The translations under genes and the position numbers were made by a program. The notes under the pieces are model-generated. The model saw only the letters and a list, made by a program, of their open reading frames with translations, had not been told where the DNA came from and did not search any database. Below, one piece after another: positions 35,277 through 44,197 of a stretch of DNA of 64,000 nucleotides. The stretch is from NCBI RefSeq assembly GCF_049310885.1, contig NZ_JBMDYO010000004.1, positions 199,328-263,327 on the forward strand, read 5' to 3'. Source of the DNA: CAYZJV01 sp049310885 (GTDB taxonomy: Bacteria > Spirochaetota > Spirochaetia > Sphaerochaetales > Sphaerochaetaceae). Positions within the stretch are counted from its first letter, which is position 1, and every line of letters starts with the position of its first letter.

Positions 35277-38200
35277 TTACATCAACCGTTGTAATGTTTC
35301 CAAAATAAAAAGTGACTTATCCTTCAACGATACCGCGTCAGTCTTTAGTGTAAGAACATTCATCCTGCGTTGGTCTATTCCGATTTTTCCATTACCTAAA
35401 CGGAGCAATTCCATGACCTTATCAATCGCAATATCCTTAACCTTACCAAACTCTATAGTCACCATACCGTTACGTTCCTTCAGATGGTTGATTTTGAGTT
35501 TCCGGCAGATGATTTTTAGCTCTGCAATATAGAGGAGGTTTGTCACAACCTCAGGCGTTGGCCCGAAACGATCTTCTAATTCAGCTGTCAATCCTTGCAA
35601 TTGCGCATCGCTGGAAATAGAAGCTATCTTTTTATATACATCAAATTTAACCGACGGTTCAGCGATATAGGAATCGGGAATGAAACCTGAGTAGTCGAGT
35701 TCGAGGAATACCTCCCTAGACTCTTCCAATGAACCTTCTTTCATTAATTCTGCAATAGCTTCATCCAATATTCTCAAATACATATCTAAACCAACTGAGG
35801 CTAGCTGTCCACTCTGTTCCCGACCGAGAAGATTTCCGGTTCCACGGATTTCCATGTCCTTCATGGCTATCTTGAAACCACTTCCTAATTCAGTATGTTC
35901 TGAGATGACCTTTAATCGTTTAACTGCAATCTCACTAATTGCTGTCAATGCAGGATAGAATAGATAGGCATAAGCATCTTGATCACTTCTTCCAACCCGC
36001 CCCCTCAATTGATAGAGTTGTGATACTCCGTATCTATCAGCCCTATCGATAATGATGGTATTAACATTTGGAATATCTATGCCATTCTCGATCAATGTGG
36101 TGGAGACCAAGACTTGGATTCCCTGGTGAATGAATCGTCTCATGATGTCTTCGATTGAATCCGGATCCATCTGACCATGGATTGATTCCACAAGAACCTC
36201 AGGAAGTTCCTTGTGCAACATTTGAACTACCTCGTCCAATGTATTTATCCTATTGTGCAGATAGAAGACCTGGCCTCCTCTGGATAGTTCGTAACGGATA
36301 GCCTTCACAATAGTGGAAACATCGAATTCCTTAATCACCGTCTTAATCGGCCTCCGCTGGATTGGAGGAGTAGTCAAAAGGGACATATCACGGATTTTCA
36401 ACAATGACATATAAAGAGTGCGGGGTATAGGTGTTGCAGAGAGTGATATGGAATCGATATTTGCCTTGAGTTCTTTTACCCGTTCTTTGTCCTTTACACC
36501 AAAACGTTGTTCTTCATCAACTATCAGGAGTCCAAGATCTTTAAAGAACACATCTTTTTGCAAGATCCTGTGGGTCCCGACAAGAATATCGATCCCTCCT
36601 TCCTTGAGACGTTTCAGAATCTCTCTTTGAGTCTTTTTGGGAACGATGCGGGAAATTACTTCCGCTTTTACAGGGAATTGGCCTAAACGACGCATCAATG
36701 TCTCGTAATGCTGTTCAGCCAAAATGGTTGTAGGAGCAAGAAAGGCGACCTGTTTACCGGCCATTACAGCCTTGAAAGCTGCCCTAAGAGCAATTTCAGT
36801 TTTTCCATACCCTACATCTCCGCAAACCAGGCGATCCATGACATGATGGCTCTCCATATCTTGTTTGATATCTTCTATGCAAGTGAGTTGGTCCTCAGTC
36901 TCCTCAAATGGAAATGATGCCTCAAATAGCATTTGCCAGTCGGTATCTTTGGGAAACGGATACCCTTTGCTACTTTTTCGTCTCGCGTACAGTTGTATCA
37001 GACGTCCAGCAAGTTCTTCGGCAGACTTCCTTGCTTTTGCCTTTTTGGTCTCCCAACCCTGGCCACCCAATTTATCCAGTCTCGGTGATCCACCTTCACT
37101 TCCGATATACCGCTGTATCAGATTGGCTTGCTCGATGGGGACGAAGAGTATTTCACTGTCTGCGTAGGCAATTTTGATATAATCACGCTCTTTGCCAGAC
37201 ATGTTGATACGATCAATCTTCAAGAATTGCCCCACGCCATAATTGACATGAACAACATAGTCTCCCTCATTGAGGTCAACAAATGAATCCAATGGGGATG
37301 TCTGGACCTTATGGAGTGCCTTAACGACCTGTTTTCTCCGTCCGAATATCTCATGATCGCAGATTGCAACCATTTTTTGGCTTACAATAGAAAAACCACC
37401 ACTTATTTCGAGATCAATAATACTGAGTTTTTCAAATTGGCTGAGCATATTGTTCAACCGTTTTCGTTGAAGTTCAGACCCAGCGTAAATCGTCACAGAA
37501 TAACCATTATCGAACAATTGCCTAAGATGCTCTTTGAGCATGACAAAATTTCCAAAGAATGAGTGTGGTCCATCGATATCGAATGTATAGGTATCCTTAC
37601 GTTGGCCTCTAACCTCCATCAATACGGAGCCATATTTCCATCCATGAAAGAATTTGGGATAATCGAACAGTATTTTATCTGGTTTAGGCGATTCTCTATC
37701 TATAAGGAATGCTTCCCGATATAATGCCTTTGCTTCCACTAAGAGGGAATGAAAAGAAGTTTCTAGCCGCTCCTGGCCAAGAAAGAACAGGTAATCCTTT
37801 TCATCGATATAGGCTCCGATATCCGATGTCTCAATTTCCTGTTGTTCCTTGAGAATGGTTACTACGATATGCCCTAAGGTCTTCAAAGTATCCTGGCTTA
37901 TTGGATCGAACGCTGTGATCTTCTCGATTCTCTCCCAATCGCCATACAGGCGAATAGGAAAATCACTATCATAGGGAAAGAGATCGACAACCTCGCCATG
38001 AATGGAAAACTCTCCAGGAACTGCGGTACTCGGTGAACGATAATACCCACCTTCGGCCAAATCATTTGCAATCTTACTGGGATCAAAACGGTCCCCAACC
38101 TTCAATTTCATTTCCGAATCCTGCAGTGAATGCAGGGATACTACTGGAGAAACAAAAGCACGGAGATGTGTCACTACGATACGTGAAGGATATTCCAACA

Positions 38201-38573
38201 TAGCTGCCAAAGCTTTCAGCTGGGCATATTCACGATCTGACCCCTCCCACGGACTGTATAGACGTTTGCCGTTAGAAGGGAGGTAAATGAATGGCGTCCC
38301 AGAAGTCTTCAGATCCTTGCATAGTTGGGTTGCTGCAATCTCTGTTGGGCAGAGAGCCCAAACCCGTTTGGAAAGCGACCGTGCATACACAGAAACAGCC
38401 TCGGAGAGAGGATACCCCTCCAGGCCTTCAATATACTGACGAATGGAGCAATCCCTCTTGAACGCCTTGTATGCGTCTGTGCTTTTGATATAGGATTGCA
38501 CAAGCGGACCAATATGTTGTTGCATAACCGCACATACACTATCATAGAGAGGAAAGGTGTTCAATGGATGCAT
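35277..38573 (-). CDS. mfd: Mfd, transcription-repair coupling factor
   Basis: Mfd removes stalled RNA polymerase and recruits UvrA. The 1098-residue protein has a UvrB-like N-terminal module, the RNA-polymerase-interacting domain (NEGDYVVHVNYGVGQF), and a RecG-like translocase with Walker A GDVGYGKTE, DEEQRFGV, ATPIPRTLYMSL and the QLRGRVGRSD motif, then the C-terminal TRCF domain. The start is uncertain: the ATG at 38573 lies inside the first codons of the divergent phosphatase gene and lacks a clear ribosome site. ATGs at 38618, 38612 and 38525 are alternatives. uvrA is also in this window. Confidence 0.95.
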   Translation of the reverse strand: MHPLNTFPLYDSVCAVMQQHIGPLVQSYIKSTDAYKAFKRDCSIRQYIEGLEGYPLSEAVSVYARSLSKRVWALCPTEIAATQLCKDLKTSGTPFIYLPSNGKRLYSPWEGSDREYAQLKALAAMLEYPSRIVVTHLRAFVSPVVSLHSLQDSEMKLKVGDRFDPSKIANDLAEGGYYRSPSTAVPGEFSIHGEVVDLFPYDSDFPIRLYGDWERIEKITAFDPISQDTLKTLGHIVVTILKEQQEIETSDIGAYIDEKDYLFFLGQERLETSFHSLLVEAKALYREAFLIDRESPKPDKILFDYPKFFHGWKYGSVLMEVRGQRKDTYTFDIDGPHSFFGNFVMLKEHLRQLFDNGYSVTIYAGSELQRKRLNNMLSQFEKLSIIDLEISGGFSIVSQKMVAICDHEIFGRRKQVVKALHKVQTSPLDSFVDLNEGDYVVHVNYGVGQFLKIDRINMSGKERDYIKIAYADSEILFVPIEQANLIQRYIGSEGGSPRLDKLGGQGWETKKAKARKSAEELAGRLIQLYARRKSSKGYPFPKDTDWQMLFEASFPFEETEDQLTCIEDIKQDMESHHVMDRLVCGDVGYGKTEIALRAAFKAVMAGKQVAFLAPTTILAEQHYETLMRRLGQFPVKAEVISRIVPKKTQREILKRLKEGGIDILVGTHRILQKDVFFKDLGLLIVDEEQRFGVKDKERVKELKANIDSISLSATPIPRTLYMSLLKIRDMSLLTTPPIQRRPIKTVIKEFDVSTIVKAIRYELSRGGQVFYLHNRINTLDEVVQMLHKELPEVLVESIHGQMDPDSIEDIMRRFIHQGIQVLVSTTLIENGIDIPNVNTIIIDRADRYGVSQLYQLRGRVGRSDQDAYAYLFYPALTAISEIAVKRLKVISEHTELGSGFKIAMKDMEIRGTGNLLGREQSGQLASVGLDMYLRILDEAIAELMKEGSLEESREVFLELDYSGFIPDSYIAEPSVKFDVYKKIASISSDAQLQGLTAELEDRFGPTPEVVTNLLYIAELKIICRKLKINHLKERNGMVTIEFGKVKDIAIDKVMELLRLGNGKIGIDQRRMNVLTLKTDAVSLKDKSLFILETLQRLM

Positions 38574-39352
38574 TTGATCGTTTGGCGCTGTTGTTGCAAG
38601 AAATGGGAACATACGCATGCGAAGCCCAGGCCGATATTTCCCGCAATTATAAAGATGATGGTTCTGTATTGACCTCTACTGATATGAAGATAAACGAGAC
38701 GGTTGCGAAGGAACTTTCTAGACTATTCCCAGAAGCTAATGTTGTTACTGAAGAGGCTATCCAACCTTTCGATCCCGATGCAGGGCTCACATTTATCCTT
38801 GATCCGATTGATGGTACAGATGTCTATAGCCAAGGCCTTCCAGGATGGTGTATATCCTTGGGGATCCTAGGTAAGGACCGCAAACCTATTGGAGGCATGG
38901 TCTACGCTCCCAGATGGGGCTTGAGTAGTAGCGAGGGGCTTTTCTTGCGCCAAGACCCGGGTAAACCGCTTATGCTCAATGAAACCGAGTTCACCCCACG
39001 TCTTGCAAATCGCGAACTGGAACAGATAGCGATGGCATCACATGCGCCAAGGCATATTTCGATCAAGAGATTCGATGGGAAAATCCGTTGTTATGGTTCC
39101 AATATCCTACACATGGTCTCACCTCTCATCCATCCCCACATCCAAGGTTCGGTATCGGTACCGTGTTTTGCTTGGGATATCGCTGGAGCCCATGCATTGT
39201 TGCTTTCCCAACACATGATTGTTGAATATGCAGATGGCTCTCCATTCCTTTACACCGATGCTTTGCTAAAGCAAAGGAAACCGTTCAAAGGAATTGTCTT
39301 GGCTGGGACAGCAGAAGCTGTACAGAAAATGAAAACGCTATTCATTGATTGA
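38564..39352 (+). CDS. Inositol monophosphatase/CysQ-family phosphatase
   Basis: The 262-residue protein has the Mg2+-dependent phosphatase signatures: VVTEEAI (metal-binding Glu pair), DPIDGTD (two metal-binding Asp and the activating Thr) and CFAWDIAGAHAL near residue 200. The family includes inositol monophosphatase, 3'(2'),5'-bisphosphate nucleotidase (CysQ) and fructose-1,6-bisphosphatase; the substrate is not decided here. GAGGAAAGG precedes the ATG. Its start overlaps the divergent mfd start by ten bases. Confidence 0.88.
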   Translation: MDAFDRLALLLQEMGTYACEAQADISRNYKDDGSVLTSTDMKINETVAKELSRLFPEANVVTEEAIQPFDPDAGLTFILDPIDGTDVYSQGLPGWCISLGILGKDRKPIGGMVYAPRWGLSSSEGLFLRQDPGKPLMLNETEFTPRLANRELEQIAMASHAPRHISIKRFDGKIRCYGSNILHMVSPLIHPHIQGSVSVPCFAWDIAGAHALLLSQHMIVEYADGSPFLYTDALLKQRKPFKGIVLAGTAEAVQKMKTLFID

Positions 39353-39355
39353 GTA

Positions 39356-40042
39356 TTACTGAGAAATGATTCCCTTCTCATGCCACTTCCTCGCCAAATA
39401 GATGAAAGGTGTGTCCAGTGTAGCAACTAACCATTTCAGTACATATGTGGTCACCATGATCTGCCATAATACTTGCCAAGAAAACACGCCCCAAAATGCG
39501 ATGACGGTAAAGAGCACTGTATCGATAAGCTGGCTTACCATGGTACTTGCATTATTCCTAAACCATAGCCAGCCCTTTCCAGGAAACTTCTTCTTCCAAT
39601 AGGCGAAAGCGTTGATATCATGGAATTGTGAGGCTACGTATGCTACGAGACTCCCCAGAGCTATCCTTGGCATGATTGCAAAAATTGTGGTCAAACTCTC
39701 TTGAACAAAATCGGATGGAGCTGGATTGAACAACAAGGCGAGATTCATAAGGATTGTCATGGTAACCAGAGAGAAGAACCCGATGGCGACTGCCCTTGTA
39801 GCATCCTTCTTACCATAACATTCGCTTAAGATATCCGTTGCGAGAAAACTGGTTGCATAGACAATATTTCCCAATGTCGCTTCCAATCCAAAGAGAACGA
39901 CAGTCTTGGTAACTTGAATATTGGCAACTATTACAGAAATAGGAATCCATACTAAAAGACCGACCCTCCCCCATAACCTGAAAGCTACCATAATAGCTAT
40001 GAAGTTTACGATGAGCATGATTGCCCAGAACAATTCATTCAA
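39356..40042 (-). CDS. Queuosine precursor transporter (YhhQ/VUT family, DUF165)
   Basis: YhhQ-type proteins import 7-cyano-7-deazaguanine or 7-aminomethyl-7-deazaguanine for tRNA queuosine. The 228-residue protein has six hydrophobic helices and the family landmarks ATDILSECYGKKDA, FNDxxAY-like HDINAFAYWK, LWFRNNASTMVSQLIDT and LDTPFIYLAR. The TTG start at 40042 overlaps the stop of the upstream NTPase gene (TTGA) and has GAAGG seven bases before it. No queuosine synthesis gene is in the window. Confidence 0.9.
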   Translation of the reverse strand: MNELFWAIMLIVNFIAIMVAFRLWGRVGLLVWIPISVIVANIQVTKTVVLFGLEATLGNIVYATSFLATDILSECYGKKDATRAVAIGFFSLVTMTILMNLALLFNPAPSDFVQESLTTIFAIMPRIALGSLVAYVASQFHDINAFAYWKKKFPGKGWLWFRNNASTMVSQLIDTVLFTVIAFWGVFSWQVLWQIMVTTYVLKWLVATLDTPFIYLARKWHEKGIISQ

Positions 40043-40566
40043 TGGATCACCTTCCCCAATTCTTCTTCACGAGGAGCATCGACCGATAGGATCAATGCCT
40101 TATCTCTTTTCACTCTGTACGTATCACACACTTGGTCAAGCAGGTTGTCACGAATAACGCTGATCACTGTTCCATGGAATGATTTAAGAACCTTCTTATA
40201 AATTTCATGAAAACCCGTGCCTTGCATCTCAATAGGTCCGATTTCATCGAATATGATATAATCCGAAGTTGCCATAAATTGTATGATTTGGTTCTCCGCC
40301 CAAACAAAAGTCTGCGGATCATACCAGAATCTACCGAATTTTTTCCAGTCGGAATGTTCTTCCATTGATAACAATAGACGAACCTCACCGGTTCCCTGAT
40401 CGCTTAAAATCCATTCTCTTTTCTCTTGATTAGGTAAAGGTAACACTTGTACGACGCCACCGATGGCATAGCCCGCAGAATCCAGCCGCGAACAGAGAGC
40501 ATAGAGCATAGTGGTCTTTCCGCTATTGGTCGGACCTGTGATGATAATATGTTTCGGATGGGACAT
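40039..40566 (-). CDS. P-loop NTPase of the THEP1/NTPase_1 type
   Basis: The 175-residue protein begins with Walker A ITGPTNSGKTT (about 9-19) and has a Walker B-like YIIFDEIGPIEMQG (about 99-112), whose DEIGPIEM pattern is typical of THEP1 nucleoside triphosphatases. Members hydrolyse NTPs in vitro; the cell role is unclear. I use the ATG at 40566, six bases after GGAGG; the ATG one codon earlier is closer. It overlaps the upstream ACT-like gene and couples to the YhhQ gene downstream, suggesting a shared job. Confidence 0.85.
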   Translation of the reverse strand: MSHPKHIIITGPTNSGKTTMLYALCSRLDSAGYAIGGVVQVLPLPNQEKREWILSDQGTGEVRLLLSMEEHSDWKKFGRFWYDPQTFVWAENQIIQFMATSDYIIFDEIGPIEMQGTGFHEIYKKVLKSFHGTVISVIRDNLLDQVCDTYRVKRDKALILSVDAPREEELGKVIH

Positions 40567-41222
40567 CATGATCCTCCCAAGAAACTTTGTAGTACGGTAA
40601 AGGCATCCATGGAATCTTCTCTCCTGATTACGAAGGTAAGCTCATTCATGGTGGAAATGATTTCATTGACATTGATCTCTTCCCATGCCAGTTTCCGGAC
40701 GGCTTCGTACACGATTCCAGGGGTAGACATAAAATCTCCGCTGAAAACAAGCGATAGAGCGACAAGGTCACCCATCCTATGTAGTACCGCTTCTCCTTGT
40801 ATGCTTTTCTCGACTACTTCACGATACTTTTCACTGAATGAAAGGCTCACCTCATGACTACCTAACGTGACATTGAGAAAATCACCAGAGGAGGGACTTA
40901 CCAAATTATAGAGTTCTCCCAACTTCCCCATTATCGTGTCACTACGAACAAGGTTAATATCGTAGATATTTGTTTTCATCATAATCTCGTAACGGAGTTC
41001 ATAACTTTTTTGTTCAGTATCTTTCTTTCTTAATTCATCGGCATATCGTCTTATGGCCATTACAATGGCAGAGGATTTGACCTCTTTACCGTGCAATTCC
41101 TCAACCGTAGGTTTTATTGATGCTGCATAGTTGCTATAGCTTAGAATTCCTTGAATGAGCATCTCATAGAGAAACGGCGTTCTATCGATTATACGTTTAA
41201 CTGAATTACTCACTGACTCCAT
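40566..41222 (-). CDS. Uncharacterised protein with possible C-terminal ACT-like domain
   Basis: I do not recognise this 218-residue protein by name. It is soluble. The first 60 residues are helical (RTPFLYEMLIQGILSYSNYA) and look like a small DNA-binding or dimerising segment. The last 55 residues, around GIVYEAVRKLAWEEINVNEI and then MNELTFVIRR, resemble the ACT domains of aspartokinases, which bind small effectors. It could be a ligand-responsive regulator of the NTPase-transporter pair it leads (inference). The ATG at 41222 follows GAGAGG. Confidence 0.65.
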   Translation of the reverse strand: MESVSNSVKRIIDRTPFLYEMLIQGILSYSNYAASIKPTVEELHGKEVKSSAIVMAIRRYADELRKKDTEQKSYELRYEIMMKTNIYDINLVRSDTIMGKLGELYNLVSPSSGDFLNVTLGSHEVSLSFSEKYREVVEKSIQGEAVLHRMGDLVALSLVFSGDFMSTPGIVYEAVRKLAWEEINVNEIISTMNELTFVIRREDSMDAFTVLQSFLGGS

Positions 41223-41413
41223 AGGCACCTCTCTTATACACTCAATTCATGTTATTATTATCACGGTTATGATACTTTCACAATATTTTCATAACAATTA
41301 TATCAAAATTCTGACAAAAGTGTGAATAATTTGCAAAAACTTCTCATTAGCACATTTTCTATTCTTCAATTTCATGCTATAGTATAATTTATCTTTCTAG
41401 AAGGAGATTTCCC

Positions 41414-41878
41414 ATGTTGTGTCCGCATTGTGGTGATATGGATGACAAGGTACTGGAATCACGCCAAAACAGTAGTGGCTCAACGATTCGTCGCAGGAGG
41501 GAGTGTCTTTCATGTGGTTACCGATTCACATCCTATGAAAGGATTGAGGAAAAACCCTTTATGGTGATCAAGCGTGATGGAAGGAGAGAACCTTTCGATA
41601 TCAAGAAAGTCGAACGGGGTATTAGGATCACCACAGAGAAACGGAATGTCAGTCAAGAAACAATTGAACAGGTTCTACAGGACATCGAAGATGAAGTCGT
41701 CCTGGCTGCTGGAACCAAACGCGAAGTGACATCACAAGCTATTGGAGAAGTAGCTCTCAGAAAGCTCTACAATATCGACACGGTAGCCTATATTCGTTTT
41801 GCTTCTGTCTACCGGGCATTCGACAATGTAGCTCAATTCATTGAAGAGATAGAACAAATAACCCATAACATGAAATAG
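41414..41878 (+). CDS. nrdR: NrdR, repressor of ribonucleotide reductase genes
   Basis: NrdR senses dATP/ATP and represses nrd genes. The 154-residue protein has the N-terminal zinc ribbon MLCPHCG...CLSCGYRFT and an ATP-cone domain (about 48-138) with VIKRDGRREPFD. Its length matches the family exactly. GAAGGAG precedes the ATG. The 190-base gap upstream is AT-rich with a possible -10 near 41390, and contains no evident NrdR box. It ends two bases from the convergent dgt gene; both affect dNTP pools. Confidence 0.96.
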   Translation: MLCPHCGDMDDKVLESRQNSSGSTIRRRRECLSCGYRFTSYERIEEKPFMVIKRDGRREPFDIKKVERGIRITTEKRNVSQETIEQVLQDIEDEVVLAAGTKREVTSQAIGEVALRKLYNIDTVAYIRFASVYRAFDNVAQFIEEIEQITHNMK

Positions 41879-41880
41879 GG

Positions 41881-43044
41881 TTATTTTACATCGAACCATT
41901 TCCCAGTTACCGACCGTTCTATATGCTCGTTCAAATGATCGGGTTTAAGAATCTCATTTGCACAATCCAAACAGAAATTATCACTCATTCCTGCCACATA
42001 GTCAAAAAGGATCCTATCGATATTACCATCATGGTCCATATAGGGTTCCCGCATTTCTTTAAGATGGAGACCGAACCCCGCAGCCAGCATGTTTTTTTCC
42101 TGCATATAGAGGGTTTCATCGAACCCATAGGAATCCAAAAGACCTTGTAGATAATCTACAATAAGTCTTAATAGTCGGGAAAAATACTTGCTATACCCCT
42201 CCAACATGGGAGAAAGATAGATATGACGATAGTTGAACTCTTTCATGATAAGCACAGCTTCGAAAATTGGTTCAGAAAAACAGATTCCCGTATCTGGAGT
42301 AGAAGTATCGATAAGATCATTTACGAGGGTATTAATGATACTGGCGTTAGTCTTGCCTAGACGTTCAACCACAATATCAGGGATTTCATCAGCCTCGATT
42401 ATGGATAATCTACACGCATCTTCATAGTCTCTACCAAGATATGCTATTTGATCAGAGAATCGTACAACAGCAGCCTCCCAGGTCGAGGGGACGACTCCAA
42501 CCCTAGTTCTCAGTCTGGATAAATTTCCATGGATGAATTCAGGTTTGACGATTCTCTCGAAACGTTCACCGTTATGGCTCGCGATACCGTCTCTTACAGC
42601 GTAGGTCAAATTGAGACCTTTCCCATGCTCAGCAAGAAAATCGACGATCCTCAAGGAATTCAATTCATGTTCGAATCCTTCGAACCCCCGTTCTTCCATG
42701 AGATCGGAAAGGATCCGTTCCCCTACATGCCCGAAGGGTGTATGTCCCAAATCATGTCCCATCCCGATTGCCCAAGCTAATTCCGTATCGAGTCCAAGCC
42801 CTCTACATACAGCAGAAGCAATCGAAGCGACATGCAATACATGTTCCATCCTAGTACAGATATGGTCATTGCTCGGTGCAAAAAATACCTGGGTCTTATG
42901 TTTCAATCTTCTAAAAGGTGAACTATGGATAATTGCTGTGGTATCACGGTAAAATTCGCCTCTTACATCGCTTACCCGAGGGTGTAGCCGTTGTTCGAGA
43001 AGAGTTCTAGACAAACCGTTTTCAAAAATCCGCTTCGTTCTCAT
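41881..43044 (-). CDS. dGTP triphosphohydrolase-like HD-domain protein
   Basis: The enzyme cleaves dGTP or other dNTPs to nucleoside and triphosphate. The 387-residue protein has the N-terminal RDTTAIIHSSPFRRLKHKTQV, typical of the dGTPase family, and the HD metal site with H in MEHVLHV and HD in GHDLGHTPFGH. The ATG at 43044 follows AAGGAG eight bases upstream; the reading is open for 30 more codons but these overlap the divergent gene. It is convergent with nrdR. Confidence 0.92.
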   Translation of the reverse strand: MRTKRIFENGLSRTLLEQRLHPRVSDVRGEFYRDTTAIIHSSPFRRLKHKTQVFFAPSNDHICTRMEHVLHVASIASAVCRGLGLDTELAWAIGMGHDLGHTPFGHVGERILSDLMEERGFEGFEHELNSLRIVDFLAEHGKGLNLTYAVRDGIASHNGERFERIVKPEFIHGNLSRLRTRVGVVPSTWEAAVVRFSDQIAYLGRDYEDACRLSIIEADEIPDIVVERLGKTNASIINTLVNDLIDTSTPDTGICFSEPIFEAVLIMKEFNYRHIYLSPMLEGYSKYFSRLLRLIVDYLQGLLDSYGFDETLYMQEKNMLAAGFGLHLKEMREPYMDHDGNIDRILFDYVAGMSDNFCLDCANEILKPDHLNEHIERSVTGKWFDVK

Positions 43045-43096
43045 GTAATCTCCTTTTCTATCCACATACTTCCCTATCGATAATCTCCATGGTATC

Positions 43097-43594
43097 ATGT
43101 TCACCATGGTCATGCTACTGGTAGCAATAAGCACTACGCTCCTCTGTTTTCTCTCTGCCGCGGCCTGCCTACGGTTTCTTTTTTCTCGTCAAGGGTGGTT
43201 TTGGGTACTGCCTTTGGTCATTTCGCTCGCGTTCCTCTATATCAGCATAACTCCCCTATTCCAATTGGCCACAGGATTGGCAAGTGGTTCCTATCGGGTG
43301 GAGATTAGTCCCGACAGGAGTGTACGAGAGATCGTTCCCCTTATCATTGTCCTACTCTGGTATACAATGATCGTCACATTCCGTTATGCGTTGAAACTTG
43401 TCGTACCCGATAATAAACATCTTCTTGATACCATGAAAAATGTCAAAGAAGCGAATTACATGCAAAAAATTGAACTTCGTACATACCATAAGGAATCGGC
43501 ACGACATATGAAAAGACAAATAAAGATCGAACGTGAACAAGCCGGTATCCGCTATCCGAGAAAATGGATCGCATTATTTGACGATCATGATTGA
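43097..43594 (+). CDS. Membrane protein of unknown function
   Basis: The 165-residue protein has three hydrophobic segments (about 1-28, 33-55 and 80-98) and then a basic cytoplasmic tail (about 105-160) rich in Lys, Arg and His. I do not recognise a family. There are three in-frame ATGs in the first six codons and no good ribosome site, so the start is approximate. It precedes aroK by six bases and may be co-transcribed with it. Confidence 0.65.
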   Translation: MFTMVMLLVAISTTLLCFLSAAACLRFLFSRQGWFWVLPLVISLAFLYISITPLFQLATGLASGSYRVEISPDRSVREIVPLIIVLLWYTMIVTFRYALKLVVPDNKHLLDTMKNVKEANYMQKIELRTYHKESARHMKRQIKIEREQAGIRYPRKWIALFDDHD

Positions 43595-43600
43595 GTAGCC

Positions 43601-44197
43601 ATGCAGATCTTTTTTTTGGTTGGAATCAAACATTCAGGTAAAAGCAATCTCGGTTCTTATGCAGCACACTTGCTCAAATCCGATCACACTGTCGAATTTG
43701 TGGATACCGATGATCTGGTGAAAATAAAAATCCCTCGTATGACCATTAGGGAATATTACCAACGTGAAGGTAAAGAGGCTTTTAAAAATTTGGAATTTTC
43801 TGCTTTGAAGGCTTACCTAGAAACCCTCTTGCATGATGATCCTACGATCCACATCATCGCTACCGGAGGTGGAGCCTCGGACAACAACCAACTTGTCACT
43901 CTTATGAAATCTTTTGGCACCATTATTTACCTCAATGTGCCACAAGAGACATTATTCTCACGAATCATGAAAGGTGGTGTTCCCCCTTTCTTGTCAGAAG
44001 ATGATCCTGAGGGCTCCTTCAAACGACTCTATACCCACCGGGATGACCGATATAGGCAGATTTCCAATTATATGATAAGATTGTACGATTGCCAGACGGT
44101 ACCGGAGAATGGGAAATTGTTGGCCAATTTTCTACGAAATTTGATAAGAAGCGAGGAACCATGTCAGGAAATATCTTTGGAAAATCAATCACCATAA
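43601..44197 (+). CDS. aroK: Shikimate kinase
   Basis: It phosphorylates shikimate to shikimate-3-phosphate in aromatic amino-acid synthesis. The 198-residue protein has Walker A GIKHSGKSN (about 8-16), the shikimate-binding DTDD (about 39-42), Arg in the REYYQREGKEAFK block, and ATGGGA (about 87-92). The LID region PPFLSE and the later HRDDRYRQ Arg are as expected. No clear ribosome site is seen. The end overlaps aroC by 37 bases in another frame. Confidence 0.9.
   Translation: MQIFFLVGIKHSGKSNLGSYAAHLLKSDHTVEFVDTDDLVKIKIPRMTIREYYQREGKEAFKNLEFSALKAYLETLLHDDPTIHIIATGGGASDNNQLVTLMKSFGTIIYLNVPQETLFSRIMKGGVPPFLSEDDPEGSFKRLYTHRDDRYRQISNYMIRLYDCQTVPENGKLLANFLRNLIRSEEPCQEISLENQSP

Noticed and set aside
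41281..41340. Small RNA gene in the AT-rich gap before nrdR
   Set aside because: No promoter-terminator pair or stable stem is visible; base composition alone is not enough.
41380..41413. NrdR box upstream of nrdR
   Set aside because: I looked for ACAC-type paired boxes and found none; the TATAGTATAAT stretch is better explained as a -10 region.
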